Part shown: positions 1 to 4,968 of the stretch, piece after piece
How the letters are laid out: each line of letters starts with the position of its first letter
Position numbering within the stretch: the stretch's first letter is position 1
Assembly (NCBI GenBank): GCA_039936235.1
Contig: JBDTIS010000026.1
Coordinates: 1-6,011, forward strand
Direction of reading: 5' to 3'
From: CAHJXF01 sp039936235
GTDB lineage: Bacteria > Pseudomonadota > Gammaproteobacteria > Burkholderiales > Burkholderiaceae_D
Length of the DNA stretch: 6,011 bases
Notes under the pieces: model-generated
The model's database searches: none
The model's input: only the letters and a program-made list of their open reading frames with translations
Told to the model about the DNA's origin: nothing
Translations under genes and position numbers: made by a program

Positions 1-1
1 C

Positions 2-751
2 GTCGACAAGCTGGCCGAAGGCGTGGCGACCATCGCCGCGGCGTTCTGGCCGAAGAAGGTCATCGTGCGGCTGTCGGACTTCAAGTCCAACGAATACAAG
101 AAGCTGATCGGCGGCTCGCGTTACGAGCCCGACGAAGAGAACCCGATGCTCGGCCTGCGTGGCGCCTCACGCTACCTCTCGCCGGACTTCGCCGAATGCT
201 TCGAGATGGAATGCACGGCGATGCGGCGCGTGCGCGACGACATGGGTCTGACGAATGTCGAACTGATGGTGCCGTTCGTGCGGACGCTGAGCGAGGCGAA
301 GAAGGTGATCGACCTGCTCGCGGCCAATGGCCTCGAGCGCGGCAAGCGAACTGGGCCCGACGGCGACGGCGGACCCGATAGTGCGCTGCGCATCGTGATG
401 ATGTGCGAGTTGCCTTCCAACGCGGTGCTCGCGTCGCGATTCCTCGAATACTTCGACGGCTTCTCGATCGGCTCCAATGACCTGACGCAGCTGACGCTCG
501 GCCTCGACCGCGACTCGGGTCTGGTCGCCGAGGGCTTCGACGAACGCGATCCCGCGGTCATCGCGCTTCTGCAGCAGGCCATCTCGACCTGCCTCGCGCA
601 GGGCAAGTACGTCGGTATCTGCGGACAGGGCCCGTCTGATCATCCGGACTTCGCAGAGTGGCTGATGAAGGAGGGCATCGAATCGATTTCGCTGAATCCG
701 GACACCGTGATGGCGACGTGGAATCGGCTTGCAAAGTTGAATGCGCAGTGA
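2..751 (+). CDS. ppsA: Phosphoenolpyruvate synthase, C-terminal part (5' end outside the window)
   Basis: PpsA converts pyruvate, ATP and water to phosphoenolpyruvate, AMP and phosphate in the cytoplasm and feeds gluconeogenesis. The window holds the last 249 codons of a protein that is usually about 790-800 residues, so this is the PEP/pyruvate-binding TIM-barrel domain. Family landmarks are visible: LRGASRYL, the ELMVPFVRTL strand, MMCELPSNA, FDGFSIGSNDLTQL (metal and substrate region), LGLDRDSG, and near the end GKYVGICGQGPSDH. The cysteine of that last motif (codon at 620-622) matches the catalytic proton-donor cysteine of the PPDK/PpsA family. The tail SLNPDTVMATWNRLAKL is typical. The frame is open from base 2, so the GTG at 23 is internal and not a start. 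Compared with E. coli PpsA from memory, there is an extra Gly/Asp/Pro-rich stretch at about 344-385. An inverted repeat lies directly downstream. Identification is very secure. Confidence 0.97.
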   Translation, partial: VDKLAEGVATIAAAFWPKKVIVRLSDFKSNEYKKLIGGSRYEPDEENPMLGLRGASRYLSPDFAECFEMECTAMRRVRDDMGLTNVELMVPFVRTLSEAKKVIDLLAANGLERGKRTGPDGDGGPDSALRIVMMCELPSNAVLASRFLEYFDGFSIGSNDLTQLTLGLDRDSGLVAEGFDERDPAVIALLQQAISTCLAQGKYVGICGQGPSDHPDFAEWLMKEGIESISLNPDTVMATWNRLAKLNAQ

Positions 752-773
752 GAGTCGTGATGGAGCACGTGGA

Positions 774-855
774 TGAGATCCCTCACTGCGTTCGGGGTGA
801 CAGTTTCTCGGTCATTCCCCTTCGCCTGTCATTCCGAAAGCAGTGAGTAACCTCA
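774..855. repeat. Imperfect inverted repeat between ppsA and nfeD
   Basis: The arm at 782-803 and the reverse complement of 826-847 agree at 19 of 22 positions around a 22-nt centre. Pairing continues outward imperfectly, with TGAG at 774-777 facing CTCA at 852-855. The right arm contains the core GTCATTCCGA. A second GTCATTCC sits in the centre (811-818), so the left arm GGTGAC could pair with either copy. There is no T-run after the stem, so it is not a classic intrinsic terminator. The shape, and its place in the gap after a gene, fit a dispersed palindromic (REP-like) element or an RNA-stabilising or terminating stem. Copy number cannot be judged from one window. Confidence 0.7.
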
Positions 856-891
856 CCAACGGCATTGCACCGCGCCCTGCGCCACAGACGC

Positions 892-897
892 GAGGAG
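892..897 (+). promoter_or_regulatory. Ribosome-binding site of nfeD
   Basis: GAGGAG lies seven bases before the ATG at 905. This is a strong Shine-Dalgarno match and fixes the start. No convincing promoter is visible between the inverted repeat and this site. Confidence 0.75.
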
Positions 898-904
898 TAC
901 GACG

Positions 905-1333
905 ATGAACGACGTGACGCTGTGGTTCGTGATCGCCTTCGGTCTCCTCGTCGCCGAGTTGATGACCGGCACGTTCTATCTGTTGATGGTCGCCGTCGGC
1001 TGCGTGGTCGGCGGCGTCGCCGCCGTGCTCGGTGCGGACCTGCCGCTGCAACTCGTCTGCGGTGCCGCGATCGGCATCGCCGCGACGATGATCCTGCGTC
1101 GCACACGCTGGGGGCACAAGCGGCTGCACGCCGATGCCGCCGAGAACCGCGACGTGATCCTCGACATCGGCCAGGTCGTGCAGGTACACGCCTGGCATGA
1201 AGGCACCGCCCACGTCCGTTACCGCGGCTGCCAGTGGGACGCGACGCTCGAACCCGGCGCCGACTCGCGGCCCGGTGCACAGGTCATCAAGGCGATCCGA
1301 GGCAGTACGCTGATCGTCGCGCCAGTTCCCTGA
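905..1333 (+). CDS. Short NfeD-like membrane protein
   Basis: This 142-residue protein has the architecture of short NfeD proteins (NfeD1b type), which are made next to SPFH/stomatin proteins and are thought to act with them in inner-membrane organisation. Hydrophobic segments at roughly residues 6-24, 26-43 and 48-64 form the membrane part. The segment ends in a positively charged stretch (RRTRWGHKR). Residues from about 80 to 142 match the cytoplasmic OB-fold domain, with the typical core VRYRGCQWDATLEPGA and a closing VIKAIRGSTLIVAP strand. No serine-protease domain of the long NfeD type is present. The ATG is supported by GAGGAG seven bases upstream. The gene reads into qmcA with a 72-nt gap that contains a hairpin. 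The E. coli counterpart is YbbK/QmcA's partner YbbJ. Family assignment is firm; the biochemical role is inferred from family and context. Confidence 0.92.
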   Translation: MNDVTLWFVIAFGLLVAELMTGTFYLLMVAVGCVVGGVAAVLGADLPLQLVCGAAIGIAATMILRRTRWGHKRLHADAAENRDVILDIGQVVQVHAWHEGTAHVRYRGCQWDATLEPGADSRPGAQVIKAIRGSTLIVAPVP

Positions 1334-1336
1334 CGG

Positions 1337-1369
1337 CTGTGTCGCGACCGCTCCGCGGGCCGCACACAG
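1337..1369 (+). other. Hairpin between nfeD and qmcA
   Basis: Two 15-nt arms (1337-1351 and 1355-1369) flank a TCC loop. Eleven of fifteen positions pair: the outer six (CTGTGT with ACACAG) and the inner four (CCGC with GCGG) are perfect, plus one in the middle. It begins four bases after the nfeD stop. No T-run follows, so an intrinsic terminator is unlikely. An RNA processing or stability element, or a partial terminator that lowers qmcA read-through, is possible. Confidence 0.5.
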
Positions 1370-1394
1370 AATCGTCGTTCAACCTCATTACTGA

Positions 1395-1398
1395 AAGG
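1395..1398 (+). promoter_or_regulatory. Ribosome-binding site of qmcA
   Basis: AAGG (within GAAAGG) lies seven bases before the ATG at 1406 and supports that start. Confidence 0.6.
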
Positions 1399-1405
1399 CG
1401 CACTC

Positions 1406-2332
1406 ATGCAAGGTGTCGGCATCGTTGCACTGGTCCTGTTCGTGATCTTCGTCGTATTCGCGATCCAGACCATCAAGGTCGTCCCGCAGCAGCACGCGTG
1501 GATCGTCGAGCGTCTCGGCAAGTACCACGCGACGCTCGCGCCGGGGCTCAACATCGTCATCCCGTTCATCGACCGGGTCGCGTACAAGCACGTGCTGAAA
1601 GAGATCCCCCTCGACGTCCCGAGTCAGATCTGCATCACGCGCGACAACACGCAGCTGCAGGTCGACGGCATCCTGTTCTTCCAGGTCACCGACCCGATGC
1701 GCGCGTCCTATGGCACGTCGAACTTCATCGTGGCGATCACGCAGCTCGCTCAGACGACGCTGCGTTCGATCATCGGCAAGATGGAACTCGACAAGACCTT
1801 CGAGGAACGCGACCACATCAATGCGAACGTGGTGTCCGCGCTCGACGAGGCCGCGGCGAACTGGGGCGTGAAGGTGCTGCGTTACGAGATCAAGGACCTG
1901 ACGCCGCCGAAGGAGATCCTGCATGCGATGCAGGCGCAGATCACGGCCGAGCGCGAGAAGCGTGCGGTGATCGCCACGTCCGAAGGCGCCCGTCAGCAGC
2001 AGATCAACATCGCGTCCGGCGAGCGTGAGGCGCAGATCCAGCGTTCCGAAGGCGAACGCCAGGCCGCGATCAACCGCGCGCAGGGTGAGGCTTCGGCGAT
2101 CCTCGCGGTGGCCGAGGCGAACGCGTCGGCGATCCGTCAGGTCGGCCTGTCGATCGCGGAGCCGGGCGGCATGGAGTCGGTCAACTTCAAGGTTGCCGAG
2201 CAATACGTCGCCGCCTTCGAGAAGCTGGCGAAGGCCGGCAACACGCTGATCATTCCGGCCGACCTGTCGAGCATCTCGACGCTGATCGCTACGGCGATGA
2301 AGACGGTCCGCAGCCAGGAACCTGCGCGCTGA
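1406..2332 (+). CDS. qmcA: SPFH/stomatin-family membrane protein (QmcA-like)
   Basis: The protein is 308 residues, close to E. coli QmcA (305). An N-terminal membrane anchor (about residues 4-21) is followed by the SPFH/band 7 domain, with hallmark stretches VPQQHAWIVERLGKYHATL, PGLNIVIPFIDRV, ITRDNTQLQVDGILFFQV and LRSIIGKMELDKTFEERD. After AQITAEREKRA comes a coiled-coil region that can be read as five consecutive 11-residue units over residues 192-246, with recurring (S/A)xGE patterns. This is usual for SPFH proteins, which assemble into large ring-like cages in the membrane. A hydrophobic C-terminal part (NTLIIPADLSSISTLIA) is also typical. It follows an NfeD-like gene, its usual partner, and the pair is probably co-transcribed. 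The likely role is scaffolding of inner-membrane microdomains and protein quality control; that is family knowledge and not visible in the sequence. The ATG start is backed by AAGG at seven bases. Confidence 0.94.
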   Translation: MQGVGIVALVLFVIFVVFAIQTIKVVPQQHAWIVERLGKYHATLAPGLNIVIPFIDRVAYKHVLKEIPLDVPSQICITRDNTQLQVDGILFFQVTDPMRASYGTSNFIVAITQLAQTTLRSIIGKMELDKTFEERDHINANVVSALDEAAANWGVKVLRYEIKDLTPPKEILHAMQAQITAEREKRAVIATSEGARQQQINIASGEREAQIQRSEGERQAAINRAQGEASAILAVAEANASAIRQVGLSIAEPGGMESVNFKVAEQYVAAFEKLAKAGNTLIIPADLSSISTLIATAMKTVRSQEPAR

Positions 2333-2472
2333 CCATCCGCACGGCATGCGTCGCGACGGCCGCCCGCACTTGTGGCCTAGCGCCCGCTGATGCCACTACG
2401 CTCGCTATGGTCGGTTGCGCCTACCTCGATGGGTAGACCCCATTGCCATGGATGCGGTTCGCGTGGCGCCAA
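2333..2472. other. Convergent gap between qmcA and the SDR-like gene
   Basis: This is a 140-nt non-coding gap where two genes meet tail to tail. It holds a perfect 10-nt palindrome CGTCGCGACG at 2349-2358 and a small stem (ATGGG at 2429-2433, CCCAT at 2439-2443, loop TAGAC). Neither has a T-run on either strand. I see no convincing terminator and no RNA gene, although convergent transcription makes some termination here likely. Confidence 0.4.
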
Positions 2473-3102
2473 TCAATAGGTCAGCAGTGGCGTCTTGCGA
2501 AGGAAGTCATCGCTGCTGAGTTGCTGAAGAACGAACGCGGCCACATCGGCGCGAGCGATCTTGCCGACGGTGATGCCCGTCAGGTTCAGCAGGACGCGGT
2601 ACTTGCCTGTCGCCTCGTCATTGGTCAGCATGCCCGGGCGTACGATGATCCAATCCCGGTCGCTGTCACGCAGCAGTTCTTCCTGCCGGTCCTTGTCCTC
2701 GTAGATCGTGCGCAGCACCGTCGGCTCGACGATTCGGTCGTAGAGAAATCCACCGTGGCCGCGGCTGTCGCCGGCGCCGATACCGGTGATGCAGACAATC
2801 TTTCGAACCGCGTGGTTGCGCATGGCCTCCAGCAAGTGCCTGGTCCCATCCGAGAAAAGGGCGACGTGCTTGAAGGTCACCCCGGTCCCCAGAGAACAGA
2901 TCACCGCGTCCTGGCCGGCCATCGCGACATCCACGTCCCGAGGATCCAGGATGTCGCCCGCGACCAGACGCAGGTGGGGATCCGACACGGCGATCTTCGA
3001 TGCGTCGCGAACCAGCGCGGTAATGTCATATCCTTGAGCCAAGCCCTGTTCGACGATCGCCTCGCCGGTGAGCCCGGTCGCTCCAATCAGGAGGAACTTC
3101 AT
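2473..3102 (-). CDS. NmrA-like/atypical SDR NAD(P)-binding protein
   Basis: The protein is 209 residues with a Rossmann fold from the first residue: MKFLLIGATGLTG gives the GxxGxxG nucleotide-binding motif at residues 7-13. VAGDILD (47-53) follows, matching the adenine-binding loop, then KIVCITGIGA (101-110) and the WIIVRPGMLTNDE stretch (151-163), typical of the NAD(P)H-binding_10/NmrA/biliverdin-reductase-B-like group. The classical YxxxK catalytic pair is not evident, as expected for atypical SDRs that act as reductases, isomerases or redox sensors. IARADVAAFVL near the end is also a family signature. I chose the ATG at 3102 because the Rossmann strand begins there and GAAAGG lies nine bases upstream. 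The frame stays open to 3231, but the extra 43 codons show no homologous features. The substrate is unknown. It stands alone and is divergent from the DUF3606 gene. Confidence 0.88.
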   Translation of the reverse strand: MKFLLIGATGLTGEAIVEQGLAQGYDITALVRDASKIAVSDPHLRLVAGDILDPRDVDVAMAGQDAVICSLGTGVTFKHVALFSDGTRHLLEAMRNHAVRKIVCITGIGAGDSRGHGGFLYDRIVEPTVLRTIYEDKDRQEELLRDSDRDWIIVRPGMLTNDEATGKYRVLLNLTGITVGKIARADVAAFVLQQLSSDDFLRKTPLLTY

Positions 3103-3111
3103 GGTTCGATG

Positions 3112-3117
3112 CCTTTC
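3112..3117 (-). promoter_or_regulatory. Ribosome-binding site of the SDR-like gene
   Basis: On the - strand GAAAGG lies nine bases before the ATG at 3102. It favours this start over upstream in-frame starts up to 3231. Confidence 0.55.
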
Positions 3118-3366
3118 GCATTTGATGCGCACTCTGTTCGATTCGATTGCAGAGGCTGCTGGGCGTTCGGCGCGGCCTGCGGCAGAAAGGGCATATCCAA
3201 GCGGCGCTCGGATCGGTACGCTGCCGCACAAGTCCAGGAGCGCTGCTCACGCAGAATGTCGACACGACCCGCTTCGCCGCGGATCAGATCATCGCGTAGT
3301 CAAATCGACCTGCGTGCCGACAGCGTCGGCGAACCGAGTGCGCAAGAATTCCGGCCATGAGGAAAC
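3118..3366. other. Divergent spacer without a supported gene, with one palindrome
   Basis: This is most of the 275-nt spacer between the SDR-like start and the DUF3606 start. The clearest element is a hairpin or operator-like palindrome, GCCGAC-AGC-GTCGGC, at 3316-3330, about 50 bases before the DUF3606 start. Promoters for both flanking genes should lie here, but I cannot point to a good -35/-10 pair. A stop-free + strand run at 3126-3296 with GC-rich third positions near its end could be coding remnant or chance. Confidence 0.4.
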
Positions 3367-3371
3367 AGGAG
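3367..3371 (+). promoter_or_regulatory. Ribosome-binding site of the DUF3606 gene
   Basis: AGGAG sits six bases before the ATG at 3378. It decides for this start over the in-frame ATG at 3357, which has no Shine-Dalgarno sequence. Confidence 0.75.
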
Positions 3372-3377
3372 ACGAAC

Positions 3378-3572
3378 ATGATCGATGAACTGGTTGAGTG
3401 GGTGCCCGTGGACACCGAGACCGTCAGCATCGCGGACCCGTGGGATCTGGACTACTGGACGCGGCACTTCCAGGTCAATGGCAACCGGCTCAGGCGCGCC
3501 ATCGCGACGGTCGGGAGTCGTCGCGTCGACATCCTCGCGAACCTCGCCGGCAACGGCCGCACGATCCGCTGA
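3378..3572 (+). CDS. Small DUF3606 domain protein
   Basis: This is a 64-residue cytoplasmic protein without a signal peptide or membrane segment. Residues from about 16 to 56 fit the DUF3606 pattern: an acidic lead-in (SIADPWDLD), the YWTRHF core, then NRLRRAIATVG and a closing VDILANL helix. In this family the conserved order is yWt, a loop, LrxAv and vG, all present here. DUF3606 proteins are small, common in Proteobacteria, often encoded near stress or accessory genes, and have no established biochemical function, so none is claimed. The ATG at 3378 has a strong AGGAG at six bases. The gene is divergent from the SDR-like gene and converges on smpB with a 61-nt gap. Codon use resembles the neighbours. 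Family call is good; function unknown. Confidence 0.82.
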   Translation: MIDELVEWVPVDTETVSIADPWDLDYWTRHFQVNGNRLRRAIATVGSRRVDILANLAGNGRTIR

Positions 3573-3579
3573 GGCGACC

Positions 3580-3591
3580 CGTCTTCGGGCG
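3580..3591 (+). terminator. Small UUCG-tetraloop stem after the DUF3606 gene
   Basis: CGTC-TTCG-GGCG forms a four-pair stem (one G-U pair) capped by a UUCG tetraloop, seven bases after the stop codon. There is no T-run, so it is a weak candidate terminator or 3' end stabiliser in the convergent gap before smpB. Confidence 0.25.
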
Positions 3592-3633
3592 AAGCCGGGA
3601 CATTCCACATGACGTGAACGGCGCCGCGTACCG

Positions 3634-4077
3634 CTAGCGCGTCTTCATCAATCGTTGCTGCTCGCGCTTCCAGTCGCGATCCTTCTCGGCGTCGCGCTTA
3701 TCGTGCAGCTTCTTGCCCTTCGCGAGGCCGACCTCGAGCTTGATGCGGCCGCCCTTGAAGTGGAGGTTCAGCGGCACCAGCGTGTAGCCCGCTCGTTCGA
3801 CTTTGCCGATCAGCTTCTTGATCTCTTCCGCATGCAGCAGCAGCTTCCGGGTACGTACCGGGTCCGGCGTCGTGTGCGTCGACGTGCTGATCAGCGGCGT
3901 GATGTGCGCGCCGAACAGGAACACTTCCGCCCCGCGCACCAGCACGTAGGCTTCCTTGATATTCGCGCGGCCCGCGCGGATCGCCTTTGCTTCCCAGCCC
4001 TGAAGGGCAAGTCCCGCTTCGTAGCGATCCTCCACGAAGTACTCGTGGAAGGCCTTCTTGTTGTCGACGATGCCCAT
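3634..4077 (-). CDS. smpB: SsrA-binding protein SmpB
   Basis: SmpB binds the tRNA-like part of tmRNA (SsrA) and delivers it to ribosomes stalled on broken mRNAs, starting trans-translation and tagging of the unfinished peptide. The protein is 147 residues, within the usual range (about 145-160). Conserved blocks appear in order: HEYFVEDRYEAGLALQGWEAKAIRAGRANIKEAYV (residues 11-45, OB-fold and tmRNA contact), LFGAHITPL (54-62), DPVRTRKLLLH (72-82), GYTLVPLNLHFKGGRIKLEVGLAKGKKLHDKR (97-128) and the basic tail DWKREQQRLMKTR. The tail's LMK corresponds to the IMK of E. coli that works in the decoding centre. The start at 4077 gives the N-terminus MGIVDNKKAF, as in other betaproteobacteria; no strong Shine-Dalgarno precedes it. 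The tmRNA gene itself is not in this window. It is divergent from ratA, a conserved arrangement. Confidence 0.97.
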   Translation of the reverse strand: MGIVDNKKAFHEYFVEDRYEAGLALQGWEAKAIRAGRANIKEAYVLVRGAEVFLFGAHITPLISTSTHTTPDPVRTRKLLLHAEEIKKLIGKVERAGYTLVPLNLHFKGGRIKLEVGLAKGKKLHDKRDAEKDRDWKREQQRLMKTR

Positions 4078-4116
4078 GCTGATTTTCGATGACGCGGACG
4101 TGCCCGGCCCCTTCGG

Positions 4117-4122
4117 TAGAAT
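4117..4122 (+). promoter_or_regulatory. Candidate -10 box for ratA-rnfH
   Basis: TAGAAT at 4117-4122 is a five-of-six match to the sigma-70 -10 consensus and would give a leader of roughly 80 nt before ratA. No good -35 hexamer lies at 16-18 bases upstream. Confidence 0.35.
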
Positions 4123-4161
4123 CGGCGCCTCCGATCAACCCCGGACCGTGCGCAGCCGCGC

Positions 4162-4167
4162 ATTCTA
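4162..4167 (-). promoter_or_regulatory. Candidate -10 box for smpB
   Basis: On the - strand this reads TAGAAT and would give a leader of roughly 80 nt before smpB. It mirrors the box at 4117-4122 on the other strand. A clear -35 element is not seen. Confidence 0.3.
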
Positions 4168-4207
4168 GTTGAACGGTCTTCTTGGGCCTTCCCCCCGCTT
4201 CAGCCGC

Positions 4208-4678
4208 ATGGCATCGATCGAGAAATCCGTCCTGGTCCGTCACGGCGCCGCAGCGATGTTCGCGCTCGTCGCCGATATCCCGTCGTATCCGCAGTTCCTC
4301 CCGTGGTGCAGCGGCGCACGCGTCGTCTCGCGTGAAGTCGACTCCGTCACGGCCGAGGTCGACATCAACTTCCACGGCATCAGGCAAAGTTTCACGACCA
4401 TCAACACGCAACGCCCGTACGATCTGATCGAACTGCGACTCGTAAAGGGTCCCTTCTCCGCGCTCGACGGCCACTGGCGCTTCATGACACTGGCCGACGA
4501 TGCCTGCAAGGTCGAACTCGGGTTGAACTACGACTTCAACAATTTCCTGCTGCAGAAGCTGGTGGGGCCTGTGTTCCATCAAATTGCCACGACGATGGTG
4601 GACAGCTTCGTCAAGCGCGCCGACGACGTCGCGGCCAGTCGAACGGACCAGCGTGCGGTGACCGATGGTCCGTCGTGA
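4208..4678 (+). CDS. ratA: RatA-type START/coenzyme-Q-binding (COQ10-like) protein
   Basis: This 156-residue protein belongs to the polyketide cyclase/COQ10 family that includes E. coli RatA (158 residues), reported to bind 50S subunits and block 70S formation; eukaryotic relatives bind ubiquinone. Which role holds here cannot be read from the sequence. Family landmarks are MFALVADIPSYPQFLPWC (17-34), VDINFHGIRQSFTT (51-64), KGPFSALDGHWRF (80-92), ACKVELGLNYDF (99-110) and GPVFHQIATTMVDSFVKRA (120-138). The last 18 residues are a polar, variable tail. The ATG at 4208 gives the standard MxxIEKSVLVRH start. An in-frame TTG at 4169 would add 13 residues of no known match. No Shine-Dalgarno is visible before the ATG. 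It is divergent from smpB and overlaps rnfH by four bases, so the two are almost certainly one transcript. Confidence 0.93.
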   Translation: MASIEKSVLVRHGAAAMFALVADIPSYPQFLPWCSGARVVSREVDSVTAEVDINFHGIRQSFTTINTQRPYDLIELRLVKGPFSALDGHWRFMTLADDACKVELGLNYDFNNFLLQKLVGPVFHQIATTMVDSFVKRADDVAASRTDQRAVTDGPS

Positions 4679-4962
4679 AGGTAGAGGTGTGCCACGGGCG
4701 GATAGACGGCGCGACGCGCATCGCGGTCGACATCGACCCGGGCGGCACGCTGGGAACGGCGGTGGATCGCAGCGGCATCGTCGCGCTGCTGTCGCTCGAT
4801 ACGTCCACACTGTCGTTCGCGATTTTCGGACGTCGCGCATCGCGCGATACGCCGCTGCACGACGGCGACCGCGTCGAGCTCCTTCGCCCGCTGCTGGTCG
4901 ATCCGAAGGAGGCGCGCCATCGGCGTGCCGCGAAGAAGCGGGCGCAGTCGACCGTCAGGTGA
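4675..4962 (+). CDS. rnfH: RnfH family protein (RatB)
   Basis: This 95-residue protein has a small ubiquitin-like beta-grasp fold of the RnfH family, also called RatB because the gene regularly follows ratA. The diagnostic C-terminal block is present: FGRRASRDTPLHDGDRVELL, then RPLLVDPKEARHRRAAKK (about residues 51-88). The N-terminal VEVCHGRIDGATRIAVDI strand pair also fits. The molecular function is not settled; the name comes from its position next to rnf genes in some species, and no rnf genes are seen here. The start is a GTG whose last two bases form part of the ratA TGA stop (GTGA overlap), a pattern of translational coupling; no separate Shine-Dalgarno is evident. The basic tail (RHRRAAKKRAQ) is typical. 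The stop lies six bases from the end of the convergent DUF4124 gene. Confidence 0.9.
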   Translation: MKVEVCHGRIDGATRIAVDIDPGGTLGTAVDRSGIVALLSLDTSTLSFAIFGRRASRDTPLHDGDRVELLRPLLVDPKEARHRRAAKKRAQSTVR

Positions 4963-4968
4963 TCGCGA

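Noticed and set aside
1388..2347. Long - strand open frame of 319 codons
   Set aside because: It lies antisense to the clearly recognised qmcA, and its translation is Arg/Asp/Leu-rich with no family features, typical of a shadow frame in GC-rich DNA.
2333..2472. Possible tRNA or small RNA after qmcA
   Set aside because: GGTTGCGC and small stems caught the eye, but there is no cloverleaf, T-loop GTTC in the right place or terminator.
3103..3231. N-terminal extension of the SDR-like protein
   Set aside because: The frame is open, but the Rossmann strand starts at the ATG at 3102, which has a good ribosome-binding site, and the extra residues resemble nothing.
2443..3360. Long + strand open frame of 305 codons
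   Set aside because: It is antisense to the SDR-like gene, whose Rossmann motifs are clear; no Shine-Dalgarno or family features.
4169..4207. TTG start giving a longer RatA
   Set aside because: The 13 extra residues are not part of the family, and the TTG abuts the candidate promoter region.
3698..4840. - strand open frame of 380 codons
   Set aside because: It overlaps smpB, ratA and part of rnfH, all secure, and shows only Arg-rich shadow composition.
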